Positions 49,342-57,978 of a DNA stretch of 64,000 nucleotides are shown here, piece by piece (position 1 is the stretch's first letter; each line of letters starts with the position of its first letter). Source of the DNA: G963665925 sp963665925. GTDB taxonomy: Bacteria > Bacillota > Clostridia > Peptostreptococcales > Acidaminobacteraceae. Location: contig OY762511.1 of the NCBI GenBank assembly GCA_963665925.1, forward strand, positions 1,178,001 to 1,242,000, given 5' to 3'. A program made the translations under genes and the position numbers. The notes beneath the pieces are model-generated. The model saw only the letters and a list, made by a program, of their open reading frames with translations. It was not told the origin of the DNA and did not search any database.

Positions 49342-49890
49342 TTACTTACCGAAGTATCTGTTCAGAAGACCTTCGAATGCGCAACCGTGACGTGCTTCGT
49401 CCTTGCACATTTCATGAACTGTATCATGGATTGCGTCAAGACCAAGCTCTTTAGCACGCTTAGCAAGCATAAGTTTGCCTTCAGTAGCGCCTTGCTCTGC
49501 ATCTGCACGAAGCTCAAGGTTCTTTTCAGTTGATTCGAAAACAACTTCGCCAAGAAGTTCAGCAAATTTTGCAGCATGCTCAGCTTCTTCGAAAGCGATA
49601 CGCTTGTAAGCTTCAGCAACCTCTGGGTAACCTTCGCGGTCAGCTTGACGGCTCATTGCAAGGTACATACCTACTTCTGTACACTCGCCCATGTAGTTTT
49701 GACGCAGGCCTTCAACGATTTCCTCATCAACGCCCTTCGCAACACCAATGAAGTGCTGGTCAGCCCAAACGCGCTTGCCGCCAGTAAGTTCCTTGAACTT
49801 TTCAGCAGGTACGTTGCACTGTGGACATCTCTCAGGAGCTGCATCGCCTTCATGTGTATAACCGCATACTGTACATACAAATTTCTTCAT
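49342..49890 (-). CDS. Reverse rubrerythrin (rubredoxin domain first)
   Basis: 182 residues. Rubredoxin-type FeS4 domain at the N-terminus (FVCTVCGYTHEG, RCPQCNVPAEKF), then a ferritin-like four-helix bundle with di-iron ligands in ECTEVGMYLAMSRQADREGYPEVAEAYKRIAFEEAEHA and MCKDEARHG. In ordinary rubrerythrin the order is the opposite; this order marks the clostridial NADH peroxidase/oxidase component. Detoxifies peroxide and oxygen. GGAGG before the ATG, and a PerR-like box lies about 95 bases upstream. Confidence 0.95.
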   Translation of the reverse strand: MKKFVCTVCGYTHEGDAAPERCPQCNVPAEKFKELTGGKRVWADQHFIGVAKGVDEEIVEGLRQNYMGECTEVGMYLAMSRQADREGYPEVAEAYKRIAFEEAEHAAKFAELLGEVVFESTEKNLELRADAEQGATEGKLMLAKRAKELGLDAIHDTVHEMCKDEARHGCAFEGLLNRYFGK

Positions 49891-49976
49891 TGTGAAACCT
49901 CCATTATACTTGATTCTTATGTAGTCTTTGAAACCCGTGTTTCAAATATAGTCTTGTTATGTAACGACTACAACAG

Positions 49977-49992
49977 TGCAATCATTACAAAA
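49977..49992. promoter_or_regulatory. PerR-like box upstream of reverse rubrerythrin
   Basis: Minus strand TTTTGTAATGATTGCA; the GTAAT-N-ATT core matches the perfect operator at 34243, with one changed half-site base. It lies at or before the -35 region of a possible TTGTAG-N17-TATATT promoter. Confidence 0.45.
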
Positions 49993-50040
49993 CCAAGTTT
50001 ACTAGAATAAGACCTTAATGTCAACCATTTTAGTGTAAAA

Positions 50041-50070
50041 AAACCACTGATAATTATTATCAGTGGTTTT
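50041..50070 (-). terminator. Terminator after hydF
   Basis: AAACCACTGATAAT with ATTATCAGTGGTTT-like arms, followed on the minus strand by T7. Confidence 0.85.
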
Positions 50071-50075
50071 CAGAT

Positions 50076-51311
50076 TTACAAATCTTCTTCCCAGAGCAGC
50101 TTAGCCATTGGGAATGGCTCGATAGCTCTGCTTATAATACCCTGCACATAGGCGATAAGAACCCCGTAATTGACAATGGGCACACCGTACTCCTTGGCCT
50201 GATTGATTCGGTATGTCATAGCCGTTTTATTGAGCATGCAAGCGCCGCAGTGGACAACGAGACTGTATTTTTCAAGCTCCTCAGTGAACTGTGTTCCAGA
50301 AGTGTACTCAAACTCAATCTGCTTGCCGGTCATTTGACGAATCCAGCGTGGAATTTTCACGCGACCGATATCATCTGCCTGTCGGTGGTGTGTGCAGCCT
50401 TCAGAAATGAGGACCTTGTCACCGTCCTTCAGCTTGTCAATTGCCTTTGCACCCCGAATCAGCTCGTTCAGATCACCCTTGTGACGGGCGAAAAGAATTG
50501 AGAAAGACGTCAGGGGAATGTCACGTGGTGTATCTGCAGAAACCTTCAGGAAGGCCTGTGAATCAGTGACAACCAGTCGTGGCTTCGTGCCCAGCTTTTC
50601 AAGTGTTTCCTTAAGCTCGAACTCCTTGGTTACGATGGCAATGGCATCACTTTCCAAAATATCTCGGATGGTTTGCTGCTGGGGCAGAATAAGACGGCCC
50701 TTAGGTGCTGCCTTATCAATCGGTGTTACAAGGACGACAAAATCGCCAGGCTGGATAAGATCTCCAATGATTCTGAACTTGTCCTCGTCTTCAGGCAGAC
50801 TAGACGCAATGGCTTTTTTCAGGGACTGAATGCCTTTGCCTGTTGCTGCAGAAACGGGGATGATTGGAACCTTATACGTTTCCTTGATGCTTTCTATGGC
50901 ATCGGCGGATGTTTCAAAGGCATCCTGCTTGTTGAGCACGAGAATCTGAGGAATGTTCTTTTCACGGATGAGTTCAAGTATGAACTGGTCATCATCTGTA
51001 ATTCCCTGAGAGGCATCGATGACTACAAGGGCTACATCTGTTTTGGATAGGACTTCAATGGTCTTTTTCTTCCTGAGTTCCCCCAGTTGACCAAAGTCGT
51101 CAAGGCCTGCCGTATCAATGATGACCGTCGGCCCAATCGGCAGAATTTCCATAGATTTATAGACGGGATCAGTCGTCGTTCCCTTAACTTCGGAAACGAT
51201 AGCAATGTCCTGATCTGTAATGGCGTTGATAACACTGGATTTCCCAGCATTTCTTCTTCCAAAGAGGGCGATGTGGACCCGGTTGCCCCTTGGTGTAGCA
51301 TTTAAGCTCAT
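50076..51311 (-). CDS. hydF: [FeFe]-hydrogenase maturation GTPase HydF
   Basis: 411 residues. GTPase domain with P-loop GRRNAGKS at 18-25 and switch regions (GTTTDPVYKSM, DTAGLDDFG). The C-terminal cluster-binding domain has EGCTHHRQADDIGRVKIPRW and VVHCGACMLNKTAM, the CxHx-CxxC ligands of the [4Fe-4S] scaffold. HydF receives the 2Fe subcluster from HydE/HydG and delivers it to hydrogenase HydA. AAAGGAG before the ATG. HydE and HydG are not in the window. Co-orientation with aspA upstream is a common clostridial arrangement. Confidence 0.96.
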   Translation of the reverse strand: MSLNATPRGNRVHIALFGRRNAGKSSVINAITDQDIAIVSEVKGTTTDPVYKSMEILPIGPTVIIDTAGLDDFGQLGELRKKKTIEVLSKTDVALVVIDASQGITDDDQFILELIREKNIPQILVLNKQDAFETSADAIESIKETYKVPIIPVSAATGKGIQSLKKAIASSLPEDEDKFRIIGDLIQPGDFVVLVTPIDKAAPKGRLILPQQQTIRDILESDAIAIVTKEFELKETLEKLGTKPRLVVTDSQAFLKVSADTPRDIPLTSFSILFARHKGDLNELIRGAKAIDKLKDGDKVLISEGCTHHRQADDIGRVKIPRWIRQMTGKQIEFEYTSGTQFTEELEKYSLVVHCGACMLNKTAMTYRINQAKEYGVPIVNYGVLIAYVQGIISRAIEPFPMAKLLWEEDL

Positions 51312-51448
51312 AAGCGTACTCCTTTGTTTACATGTCCATAGACAGAGCGTGTCTCAGTCTGCTGATAAACCCGTGTACTGAAGTTCTTGTCACGTCTGTC
51401 AGGGATTCATCAGTTTGGGGACGATGGCAGCTTTCATTTATAGGTGGA

Positions 51449-52849
51449 CTAAAGTCCAGGGATGCCCGGATTGGTGATCTGATAAGGATTCAAGACCTTA
51501 TCCAGGTCGGCTTCTTCCATATATCCGGCTTCCAGAACCAGTTCTCGAATGGTCGTTGACTCTGCAAGGGCTTTTTTTGCAATTGCCGCAGCCTTGTCAT
51601 AGCCGATATGGTGTACCAGCGCAGTGACCAGGGCTGTTGAGTTTTCAAGATGTTCAAGGGCCTTTTCAGGATACACCACAATGCCTTCAACGCATTTGGT
51701 TCTGAACTGTTCTACACCGTTTCTAAGAATCGCAAGGGACTCAAGAAGACTTTCGGCGATGAGGGGTACAAAGGCGTTGAGCTCCAGCTGACCGCTCATT
51801 GCGGCCTGGGTAATGGCAAAATCATTGGCCATGACGCGCATGGAGACCATGCCCATCATTTCAGCCATTACAGGATTCACCTTTCCCGGCATGATTGTGG
51901 AACCTGCCTGTACGGCGGGTAGACTCAGCTCCCCAAAACCACCCCTTGGACCAGAGCCAAGGAGGCGCAGATCGCTGGAAATTTTCATCAGATTGACGGC
52001 AGCACTTTTAAGAAGACCGCTGACTTCAACGAAAACATCCATGTTCTGTGTGGTGTCGATGGGAAATTCACTTCGTGCAAGTCCAAGTCCTGTCATGCCC
52101 TGAAGCAGGTCTGTCATGAGGAAGATGAACTTATGTGTGGCATTCATGCCAGTTCCGATAGCGGTACCGCCAATGTTGATTTGTCTCAGGCGCTCCTCAA
52201 CCTTGTAGATGCGCCAGCGGTCGCGGGCGATGGCCTTTGCCCATGCGCCGAACTCCTGTCCCACCATCATGGGAAGGGCGTCCATCATCTGGGTTCTTCC
52301 GAGCTTGAGGACATCGGCGAATTCATTCTCCTTGACCTGCAAGGCTTCCTGAAGGTCTGCGAATGCATCTGCAGTGCTTCTGAGTTCACGAATTGCTGCA
52401 ATCCGTAGGGCTGTTGGGTAGACATCGTTGGTGGACTGTGACATGTTCACATGATTGAGTGGATGCAGGATGTCGTAGGCGCCTTTTTCTGCGCCGAGAA
52501 TCTCAAGTGCTCTATTTGCAATGACTTCGTTTACATTCATATTTGTGGACGTTCCAGCACCGCCCTGAAGAGGGTCGACGACGAACTGGTCCTTGAGACT
52601 GCCGGCCAGAATTTCATCGCAAGCAGTAATGATGGCTTCTGCCAAGGGCTTGTCGAGCTGTTTCAAATGCATATTGGCACTTGCGGCAGCTTTTTTGACC
52701 AGAACAATGGCATGAATGAGTTTTATGTTGACCGTTCTGCCCGTAATGCTGAAATTTTCTAGTGCCCGCTGTGTATTTATACCGTAGTAGGCTGTGCCTG
52801 GTATTCGTTTTTCACCAAGCATGTCGGATTCTATTCTAAACGTACTCAT
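51449..52849 (-). CDS. aspA: Aspartate ammonia-lyase
   Basis: 466 residues of the fumarase/aspartase superfamily: GGAGTSTNMNVNEVIANRA near residue 100, NMSQSTNDVYPTA near 140, and signature AGSTIMPGKVNPV with the catalytic SS-loop near 320. Converts aspartate to fumarate and ammonia. GAGGTGA before the ATG. AspA-like genes are often found within hydrogenase-maturation operons; here hydF follows 137 bases downstream on the same strand. Fumarase cannot be fully excluded but the motif favours aspartase. Confidence 0.92.
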   Translation of the reverse strand: MSTFRIESDMLGEKRIPGTAYYGINTQRALENFSITGRTVNIKLIHAIVLVKKAAASANMHLKQLDKPLAEAIITACDEILAGSLKDQFVVDPLQGGAGTSTNMNVNEVIANRALEILGAEKGAYDILHPLNHVNMSQSTNDVYPTALRIAAIRELRSTADAFADLQEALQVKENEFADVLKLGRTQMMDALPMMVGQEFGAWAKAIARDRWRIYKVEERLRQINIGGTAIGTGMNATHKFIFLMTDLLQGMTGLGLARSEFPIDTTQNMDVFVEVSGLLKSAAVNLMKISSDLRLLGSGPRGGFGELSLPAVQAGSTIMPGKVNPVMAEMMGMVSMRVMANDFAITQAAMSGQLELNAFVPLIAESLLESLAILRNGVEQFRTKCVEGIVVYPEKALEHLENSTALVTALVHHIGYDKAAAIAKKALAESTTIRELVLEAGYMEEADLDKVLNPYQITNPGIPGL

Positions 52850-52884
52850 GCGTCACCTCGATAAGTTTCTGTAAGGACTAAACC

Positions 52885-53049
52885 ATGCATGATAATAATA
52901 TATCAAACAAAGACCTTTTTCAATTTCATCTTGATCCGGTTCGGCGTGTCAGCAGTGGCCCGGAAATGGTCTATTGTGTCAAACAGTTAGGCCCGCACTG
53001 GACATCCCAGTCTGACGTTTGTTCTGAATCCATTGTAACATTAATTTAG
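52885..53049 (+). CDS. Doubtful 54-residue frame
   Basis: ATG 52885 with AAGGA seven bases upstream and TAG at 53047. The product (starting MHDNNISNKDLFQFHLDP) matches nothing that I know. The 380-base gap 52850-53229 otherwise holds only the imperfect GTAAC-TGAT-ATTAC palindrome at 53071 and the inverted repeat AGTGTA/TACACT near 53135. Confidence 0.2.
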   Translation: MHDNNISNKDLFQFHLDPVRRVSSGPEMVYCVKQLGPHWTSQSDVCSESIVTLI

Positions 53050-53229
53050 TCTATTTTAATGTAAAAAGCGGTAACTGATATTACGAAAGGGACAAATTTT
53101 AATAAGTTTTACAAGATGCAGGTTGAGAAGTAGGAGTGTAAAAGGTACACTATTTTTATATAGATATAAGGCATATATATGGAGAACGTGACCATCATTA
53201 TAGAGCACAGCAGGTATGGAGGAGAAAAC

Positions 53230-53871
53230 ATGATAACGCATATACTATTTGATTTTGACGGCACACTTATGGATACAAACGATTTGATTGTCGAGTCGCT
53301 CAGACAGAGCGCCATTCGCTTTCGAGGCACGGATATCGGCGATGAAGAACTCCAGCAGATTCTGGGAAAACCGCTGTCCATCCAGATGCATGAGCTCGAT
53401 GATGCGCATGGGGATGAGATGGAAGCCTTCTACAGAACCTATTACCGCGAGAGACGGGATGAATATACCAAGGAGTTTGATGGTATAAGAGAAATGTTGG
53501 ATACCCTGCTTGAGATGGGCATAAAGATGGGCATCGTTTCCAACAAGGGAACGCCGGGGATCCAGCATGGCCTCACATCTTTCGACATGCACAAGTATTT
53601 CGGGTCGGCAATTTCAGCGGATGATGTGATCAAGAGAAAACCGGATCCTGAAGGTATTTTCAAGGCACTTGAAGAACTGGACGGCAAAGTGGAAAACACG
53701 CTTTTCATCGGAGACAGCGTACATGATATCGAGAGCGGAAAGCGTGCTGGGGCGAAAACCATTCTGGTAGGATGGACAATTCTCGACAAGAAGCGTCTCA
53801 TGGAAGCGTCGCCAGACCACGTTGTTGAAACACCAGATGAGATTGTTGATATTGTTAAGTCAATTAAGTAG
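53230..53871 (+). CDS. HAD-family phosphatase, PpaX/Gph-like
   Basis: 213 residues. Haloacid-dehalogenase motifs: I in LFDFDGTLMDTN near residue 7, II in GIVSNKGTPG, III with RKPDPEGIFKALEEL, and IV in FIGDSVHDIESGKRAG. PpaX hydrolyses pyrophosphate and phosphoglycolate phosphatase acts on 2-phosphoglycolate; the helical cap fits both. GGAGG before ATG 53230; the frame upstream to 53179 has no ribosome site. Confidence 0.85.
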   Translation: MITHILFDFDGTLMDTNDLIVESLRQSAIRFRGTDIGDEELQQILGKPLSIQMHELDDAHGDEMEAFYRTYYRERRDEYTKEFDGIREMLDTLLEMGIKMGIVSNKGTPGIQHGLTSFDMHKYFGSAISADDVIKRKPDPEGIFKALEELDGKVENTLFIGDSVHDIESGKRAGAKTILVGWTILDKKRLMEASPDHVVETPDEIVDIVKSIK

Positions 53872-53895
53872 ACGCCAAATATGGAGGGATGAATT

Positions 53896-55011
53896 ATGTC
53901 AAGCAAGGTCTTTATGATTGACCTCAGTGCAAGAAGCCATAAGGAAAACAAAATGGTGAAGCTCCAGAAGCTCTTTGATGCGGTGGGCATGAGCGACTGT
54001 ATTCAGGAGAAAGATCTGACTGCAATCAAGATTCATTTTGGAGAAGTTGGATCGGATGCATTCATTCAGCCTATATTTGTAAAGCCAATTGTTGACAAGG
54101 TCAAAGAAGCGGGCGGGAATCCGTTTGTGACAGATACCAATACCCTCTACGCAGGCATGCGCCACAATGCAGTGGACCATCTGAACACAGCTGCCTCACA
54201 TGGGTTTGTCCCAAGTGTGGTTGGGGCACCTGTCATCATTGCGGATGGTCTGCGGGGTGACAACTACAATATGGTGGAGATTGGCAAGAAGCACTTTAAG
54301 GAAGTTAAGATTGCAGGGGATATTGAGCGTGCCAACAGCATGATTGTCATGAGCCACTTCAAGGGCCATGAAATGGCAGGCTTTGGCGGTGCCATAAAGA
54401 ACCTTGCCATGGGATGCGCCCCATCACTGGGCAAGAAGGATCAGCACTCCACACGCCCATTTGTCATTGCAAAGAAATGTGTGGCCTGCGGCAGGTGTCT
54501 GGACATCTGTCCTGTTGAAGCGATTACATACGTAGACGGTAAGGCCCAGATCGATCAGTCAGTCTGTATTGGCTGCGGTGACTGCCTTGCAGTCTGTCCA
54601 GTAAAGGCTGTGGCGCTTGACTGGAGTACGGAGCTCGTAGATTTCATGGAGCGTATGACAGAGTACGCCCTTGGGGCCGTAAAAAACAAGCAGGGACATG
54701 TGGCCTATATTAATTTCCTCATGCGCATTTCGCCGGACTGTGACTGCTGTGCATGGTCTGACGCGCCCCTTGTTCAGGACATCGGCATATTGGCGTCGAC
54801 CGACCCGGTTGCCATTGACAAGGCCTGTCTGGATCTGGTCAATGCTCAAAGACCGCTTCCGGGAACACGCCTTACAAAAGAGCATGGACCGGAGCATGAC
54901 TACGGTGATGTTTTCAAATCCATTCATCCGCACACAAAAGGCAGTATTCAGCTGGATTACGGTGAGGAAATCGGGCTGGGTTCAAAAACCTATGAACTGG
55001 TGAAACTGTAA
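53896..55011 (+). CDS. DUF362 protein with dicluster ferredoxin domain
   Basis: 371 residues. DUF362 parts at about 30-185 and 255-340 (IKIHFGEVGSDAFIQP; SHFKGHEMAGFGGAIKNLAMGCA; DPVAIDKACLDLV) surround two [4Fe-4S] motifs: CVACGRCLDICPVEAITY and CIGCGDCLAVCPVKAVAL. A further C-x-C-C (CDCCAWSD) lies near 280. Probably an electron-transfer or cluster-handling protein; the family has no firm function. GGAGGG before the ATG. The selenoprotein gene starts 39 bases downstream. Confidence 0.9.
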   Translation: MSSKVFMIDLSARSHKENKMVKLQKLFDAVGMSDCIQEKDLTAIKIHFGEVGSDAFIQPIFVKPIVDKVKEAGGNPFVTDTNTLYAGMRHNAVDHLNTAASHGFVPSVVGAPVIIADGLRGDNYNMVEIGKKHFKEVKIAGDIERANSMIVMSHFKGHEMAGFGGAIKNLAMGCAPSLGKKDQHSTRPFVIAKKCVACGRCLDICPVEAITYVDGKAQIDQSVCIGCGDCLAVCPVKAVALDWSTELVDFMERMTEYALGAVKNKQGHVAYINFLMRISPDCDCCAWSDAPLVQDIGILASTDPVAIDKACLDLVNAQRPLPGTRLTKEHGPEHDYGDVFKSIHPHTKGSIQLDYGEEIGLGSKTYELVKL

Positions 55012-55050
55012 GGCTTTTGAGTATGTGAGGCTACACTGGAGGGACTGTAT

Positions 55051-55356
55051 ATGCAGGTAGAAATAAGTTTTGGCGCCAGAGTCGCCGCGTATTTGAACAA
55101 GCACGGTGCAAATACCCTGACACTCATGCTCGTCAAGGGTCAAGGCTGATGTGGAGGCGTGGGGCTTCCCCATATTGCCTTAATGGTGCCGGAGGTGCCT
55201 GAAAACTTCACAAAGCACATTGTAGAGGGTAAAACGGTGTATATAGATAAGCGGATAGAAACGACCGAGGACAGGATTGAGTTTGTTCTGGTCAAGTTTC
55301 TCATGTTCGAGCGGATAGAGGCAAAAGGGCTGAAGCTTGATTTTGAGCGGAAGTAA
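55051..55356 (+). CDS. CC/Se-motif selenoprotein (UGA at codon 33 = Sec)
   Basis: 101 residues if TGA at 55147-55149 is selenocysteine: VKGQG-U-C-GGVGLPHIALMVPE, so a Sec-Cys pair replaces the Cys-Cys of non-seleno relatives (the CC/Se-motif family). The frame is open on both sides to TAA at 55354 and reads as one protein, ending LKLDFERK. GGAGGG before ATG 55051. A hairpin 10 bases after UGA fits a SECIS. The downstream part alone lacks a ribosome site. Co-transcribed with the DUF362 ferredoxin gene; redox function is likely, exact role unknown. Confidence 0.86.
55156..55179 (+). promoter_or_regulatory. SECIS-like hairpin for codon 33
   Basis: TGGGG CTT CCCCA (55160-55172), with an outer GGC/GCC helix (55156-55158 with 55177-55179), beginning within 10 bases of the UGA. 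Confidence 0.55.
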
Positions 55357-55420
55357 AAGGTCTTATTGAAACTCTTGAATTTTCTGTGGGTTTGGATAAA
55401 AAAACTCTATAGTTAATGCG

Positions 55421-55449
55421 TTGACAATCATTTTCAAGCGCTATAGAAT
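55421..55449 (+). promoter_or_regulatory. Promoter of nfu
   Basis: TTGACA, 17 bases, TAGAAT, about 70 bases before the ATG. Confidence 0.8.
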
Positions 55450-55518
55450 ACCTATGAATACACATTCAAGTGTTGTCGCTGAAAGATTTACAGCGGCTAG
55501 AATATTCTGGAGGCAATT

Positions 55519-55752
55519 ATGGCTATGATTGAAAATTCACTGATTGAAGAGAAGCTGGAACGTGTTCGCCCAATGCTTCAACGCGATGGCGGAGATGTAA
55601 AACTCGTAGAAGTTACAGCAGATGGCGTTGTCAAAGTTCAACTGCAGGGTGCATGCAGTGGATGTCCCGGTGCGACAATGACACTCAAGCATCTGATTGA
55701 GCAGTACCTGAAGCAGGAAATTCCTGAAGTAAAGGAAGTTGTAGGCGTATAG
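55519..55752 (+). CDS. NifU-like C-terminal domain protein (Nfu)
   Basis: 77-residue stand-alone Nfu domain: RPMLQRDGGDVKLVEV and the cluster-binding C-x-x-C in GACSGCPGATMTLK. Carries a transient [4Fe-4S] cluster to target proteins. TGGAGG before the ATG. Separate transcript with own promoter and terminator; useful for the many iron-sulfur proteins encoded nearby. Confidence 0.93.
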   Translation: MAMIENSLIEEKLERVRPMLQRDGGDVKLVEVTADGVVKVQLQGACSGCPGATMTLKHLIEQYLKQEIPEVKEVVGV

Positions 55753-55779
55753 TCCGAAGCTTTCCCCATATGAAAATAG

Positions 55780-55820
55780 AGGCTTGTATATTCCAACCGC
55801 GGGATGTGCAAGCCTTTTTC
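55780..55820 (+). terminator. Terminator after nfu
   Basis: AGGCTTG with CAAGCCT across a 22-base loop, then TTTTC. Confidence 0.7.
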
Positions 55821-55990
55821 ACGTTTTTGAAATGTTTGCAGCGCATCTGCCTGTATGTGAGTATTCCATAAACACTGACTGCATATAAAAGCAGGCACTT
55901 GCAGAGACCCCTGCCCATTAATTATACAGGGCTATTTTGCTTGAAAGAGACTGGAAGGGGTAACTAATAAACAGGAGAGGAGGCAGTATT

Positions 55991-56416
55991 ATGAAAAAGA
56001 TACTTGTTCCCGTAGATGGTATGGAAACATGTCCAAAAACCTTTGAAACGGCGATAAGCCTGTCAGAAAAATTCGGTGCTGAGCTTGTCGTTCTTTATGT
56101 TAAACCCATACTTGATCCATTGACACATCCGGGATATGTAGCTATGGAAGAGCATAGCGACAAACACATCAATGATATTGCTGTTGGTATTGCTGAAGCC
56201 GCTGAAAAGAAATTGGCTGGAGATGGACGCAAGGTTTCTACGATTATTGAAAGTGGTGATCCTGCGTCAACGATTATAGATGCAGCCAGTCGTGAGGGCT
56301 GTGACATGATTGTCATGTGTACTCACGGCATGGGTACGGTCAAGCGTTTCTTCCTTGGAAGCGTGACCAATAAAGTCGTGCATCACGCAGAAATACCCGT
56401 ACTTGTAGTGCGCTAG
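55991..56416 (+). CDS. Universal stress protein (UspA family)
   Basis: 141 residues: KILVPVDGMETCPKTFETAI at the N-terminus and the ATP-binding G-2x-G-9x-G(S/T) pattern near the end (CTHGMGTVKRFFLGSVTNKVVHHAEIPVLVV). The intact loop suggests the nucleotide-binding subtype. AGGAGG before the ATG; monocistronic. Confidence 0.92.
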   Translation: MKKILVPVDGMETCPKTFETAISLSEKFGAELVVLYVKPILDPLTHPGYVAMEEHSDKHINDIAVGIAEAAEKKLAGDGRKVSTIIESGDPASTIIDAASREGCDMIVMCTHGMGTVKRFFLGSVTNKVVHHAEIPVLVVR

Positions 56417-56450
56417 ACTGCAAATCGAATGATGCTTTCAAAAGAATAAG

Positions 56451-56493
56451 AGAAGCTCCCAGATGGATACCATTCATGACGGGGGCTTCTTTT
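56451..56493 (+). terminator. Terminator after uspA-like gene
   Basis: AGAAGCTCCC pairs with GGGGGCTTCT (one G-T), then TTTT. Confidence 0.8.
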
Positions 56494-56534
56494 AATGAAA
56501 TTAAAGTGGATAATCTCAAGGGTACTTACTGACA

Positions 56535-56552
56535 TGTAATGGTTTCGTTACA
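56535..56552. promoter_or_regulatory. Upstream activator site for the thiolase promoter
   Basis: TGTAA TGGTTTCG TTACA inside the longer palindrome ACATGTAA-N8-TTACATGT, about 86 bases before the -24 element. A further half-site TTACA lies at 56567. Same spacing as the site at 63212. Confidence 0.65.
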
Positions 56553-56635
56553 TGTTTTTTTATTTGTTACAGAAAACATAAGGGGTTGTGTAAAACGAAA
56601 GCCTTGCAAATACACGATTCTTCAGATTGATTTTT

Positions 56636-56652
56636 TTGGCATCCAACTTGCT
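56636..56652 (+). promoter_or_regulatory. Sigma-54 promoter of thiolase-SDR operon
   Basis: TTGGCATCCAACTTGCT: GG 56638-56639, GC 56650-56651, ten bases apart. Confidence 0.8.
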
Positions 56653-56746
56653 CTATATAGGGGTACGCGGTGAAATGCGTTTTCATTCTAGGCCGAAGAC
56701 TTAAAGGTCGGTTACAGATAAAAGGTGATGCGAACAGGAGGATGTA

Positions 56747-57934
56747 ATGAGAGAAGTTGTTATTGTCAGTGCGGTAAGGACACCCATCGGCAGTTTTGGC
56801 GGTGCACTGGCTTCACTGAGTGCTGTGGACTTGGGAATCGCAGCGGCCAAGGCCGCCCTGGACCAGGGTGGTGTCAAGCCGGAAATGGTTGACGAGGTTC
56901 TGATTGGGAATGTACTGCAGGCGGGTCTTGGCCAGAATGTGGCGCGTCAGGTTGCGGTTGGCGCGGGATTGCCCCAGGAGGTACCGGCAATATCCGTCAA
57001 CAAGCTTTGCGGGTCTGGCCTGCGCACGGTCAGCATGGCAGCCCAGTTCATCATGCTGGGGGACGCAAAGGTTGTACTGGCTGGGGGAACCGAAAGCATG
57101 TCCAACGCGCCCTATGTCATGAACAAGGCGCGCTGGGGTGCAAAAATGGGGCATGTGTCCATGGAGGACACCATGATCAGAGATGGTCTTACAGATGCCT
57201 TCAATGAATATCATATGGGCATAACCGCAGAAAATATTGCACAGCGCTGGGAGATTACAAGAGAGGAACAGGATGCATTTGCCCTCCACAGTCAGATGAA
57301 AGCGGCAGCTGCCATTACAATGGGACATTTTAAAGATGAAATCGTGCCTGTTTCAGTGAAGACACGCCGGGGTGAAAGCCTTGTAGATACTGATGAGTAT
57401 CCACGTATGGACGCGACACTGGAATCTCTTCAAAAGCTGCGCCCTGCATTTAAAAAGGAGGGCACGGTCACTGCAGGAAATGCCTCCGGCATCAACGACG
57501 GCGCAGCAATGCTGGTTCTGGCTGACAAGGCCTATGCCCTTGAGCATGGACTCAACATACTCGCACAGGTAAAGGGGTACGGGTCTGCAGCCCTTGATCC
57601 TGCCATCATGGGGTACGGTCCTGTTCCGGCAACACGCAGGGCTCTTGAAAAAGCGGGACTCAAGGCATCTGACCTAGGACTGGTTGAAGCCAATGAGGCA
57701 TTTGCAGCACAGTCTATTGCAGTTGTAAGGGATCTGGAGCTTGATGCCAGTCTTGTAAATGTCAACGGGGGAGCCATCGCACTTGGACACCCGATTGGCG
57801 CAAGCGGCGCAAGGATTTTGACGACCCTGGTACATGAAATGAAAAAGCGTGGGACACAGTACGGGCTGGCGACCTTATGCATAGGCGGCGGACAAGGTAC
57901 TTCTGTCATTGTCGAGCGTGTTGACAGGGCTTAA
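56747..57934 (+). CDS. Acetyl-CoA C-acetyltransferase (thiolase)
   Basis: 395 residues, biosynthetic-type thiolase. Nucleophile Cys88 in NKLCGSGLRTV, GGTESMSNAPY, catalytic His in NVNGGAIALGHPIGASGAR, and Cys in ATLCIGGGQG near 378. Interconverts two acetyl-CoA and acetoacetyl-CoA. AGGAGG before ATG. Sigma-54 promoter upstream, SDR gene 44 bases downstream. Confidence 0.95.
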   Translation: MREVVIVSAVRTPIGSFGGALASLSAVDLGIAAAKAALDQGGVKPEMVDEVLIGNVLQAGLGQNVARQVAVGAGLPQEVPAISVNKLCGSGLRTVSMAAQFIMLGDAKVVLAGGTESMSNAPYVMNKARWGAKMGHVSMEDTMIRDGLTDAFNEYHMGITAENIAQRWEITREEQDAFALHSQMKAAAAITMGHFKDEIVPVSVKTRRGESLVDTDEYPRMDATLESLQKLRPAFKKEGTVTAGNASGINDGAAMLVLADKAYALEHGLNILAQVKGYGSAALDPAIMGYGPVPATRRALEKAGLKASDLGLVEANEAFAAQSIAVVRDLELDASLVNVNGGAIALGHPIGASGARILTTLVHEMKKRGTQYGLATLCIGGGQGTSVIVERVDRA

Positions 57935-57978
57935 TGCTGTGTGTTTGGCAAAATAAGAGGTCGTGAATGGAGGAGACT

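Noticed and set aside
48797..49454. Several overlapping frames of 66-98 codons in the repeat array
   Set aside because: They are translations of the hairpin repeats, have no ribosome sites and repeat the same Arg/Cys-rich text; not genes.
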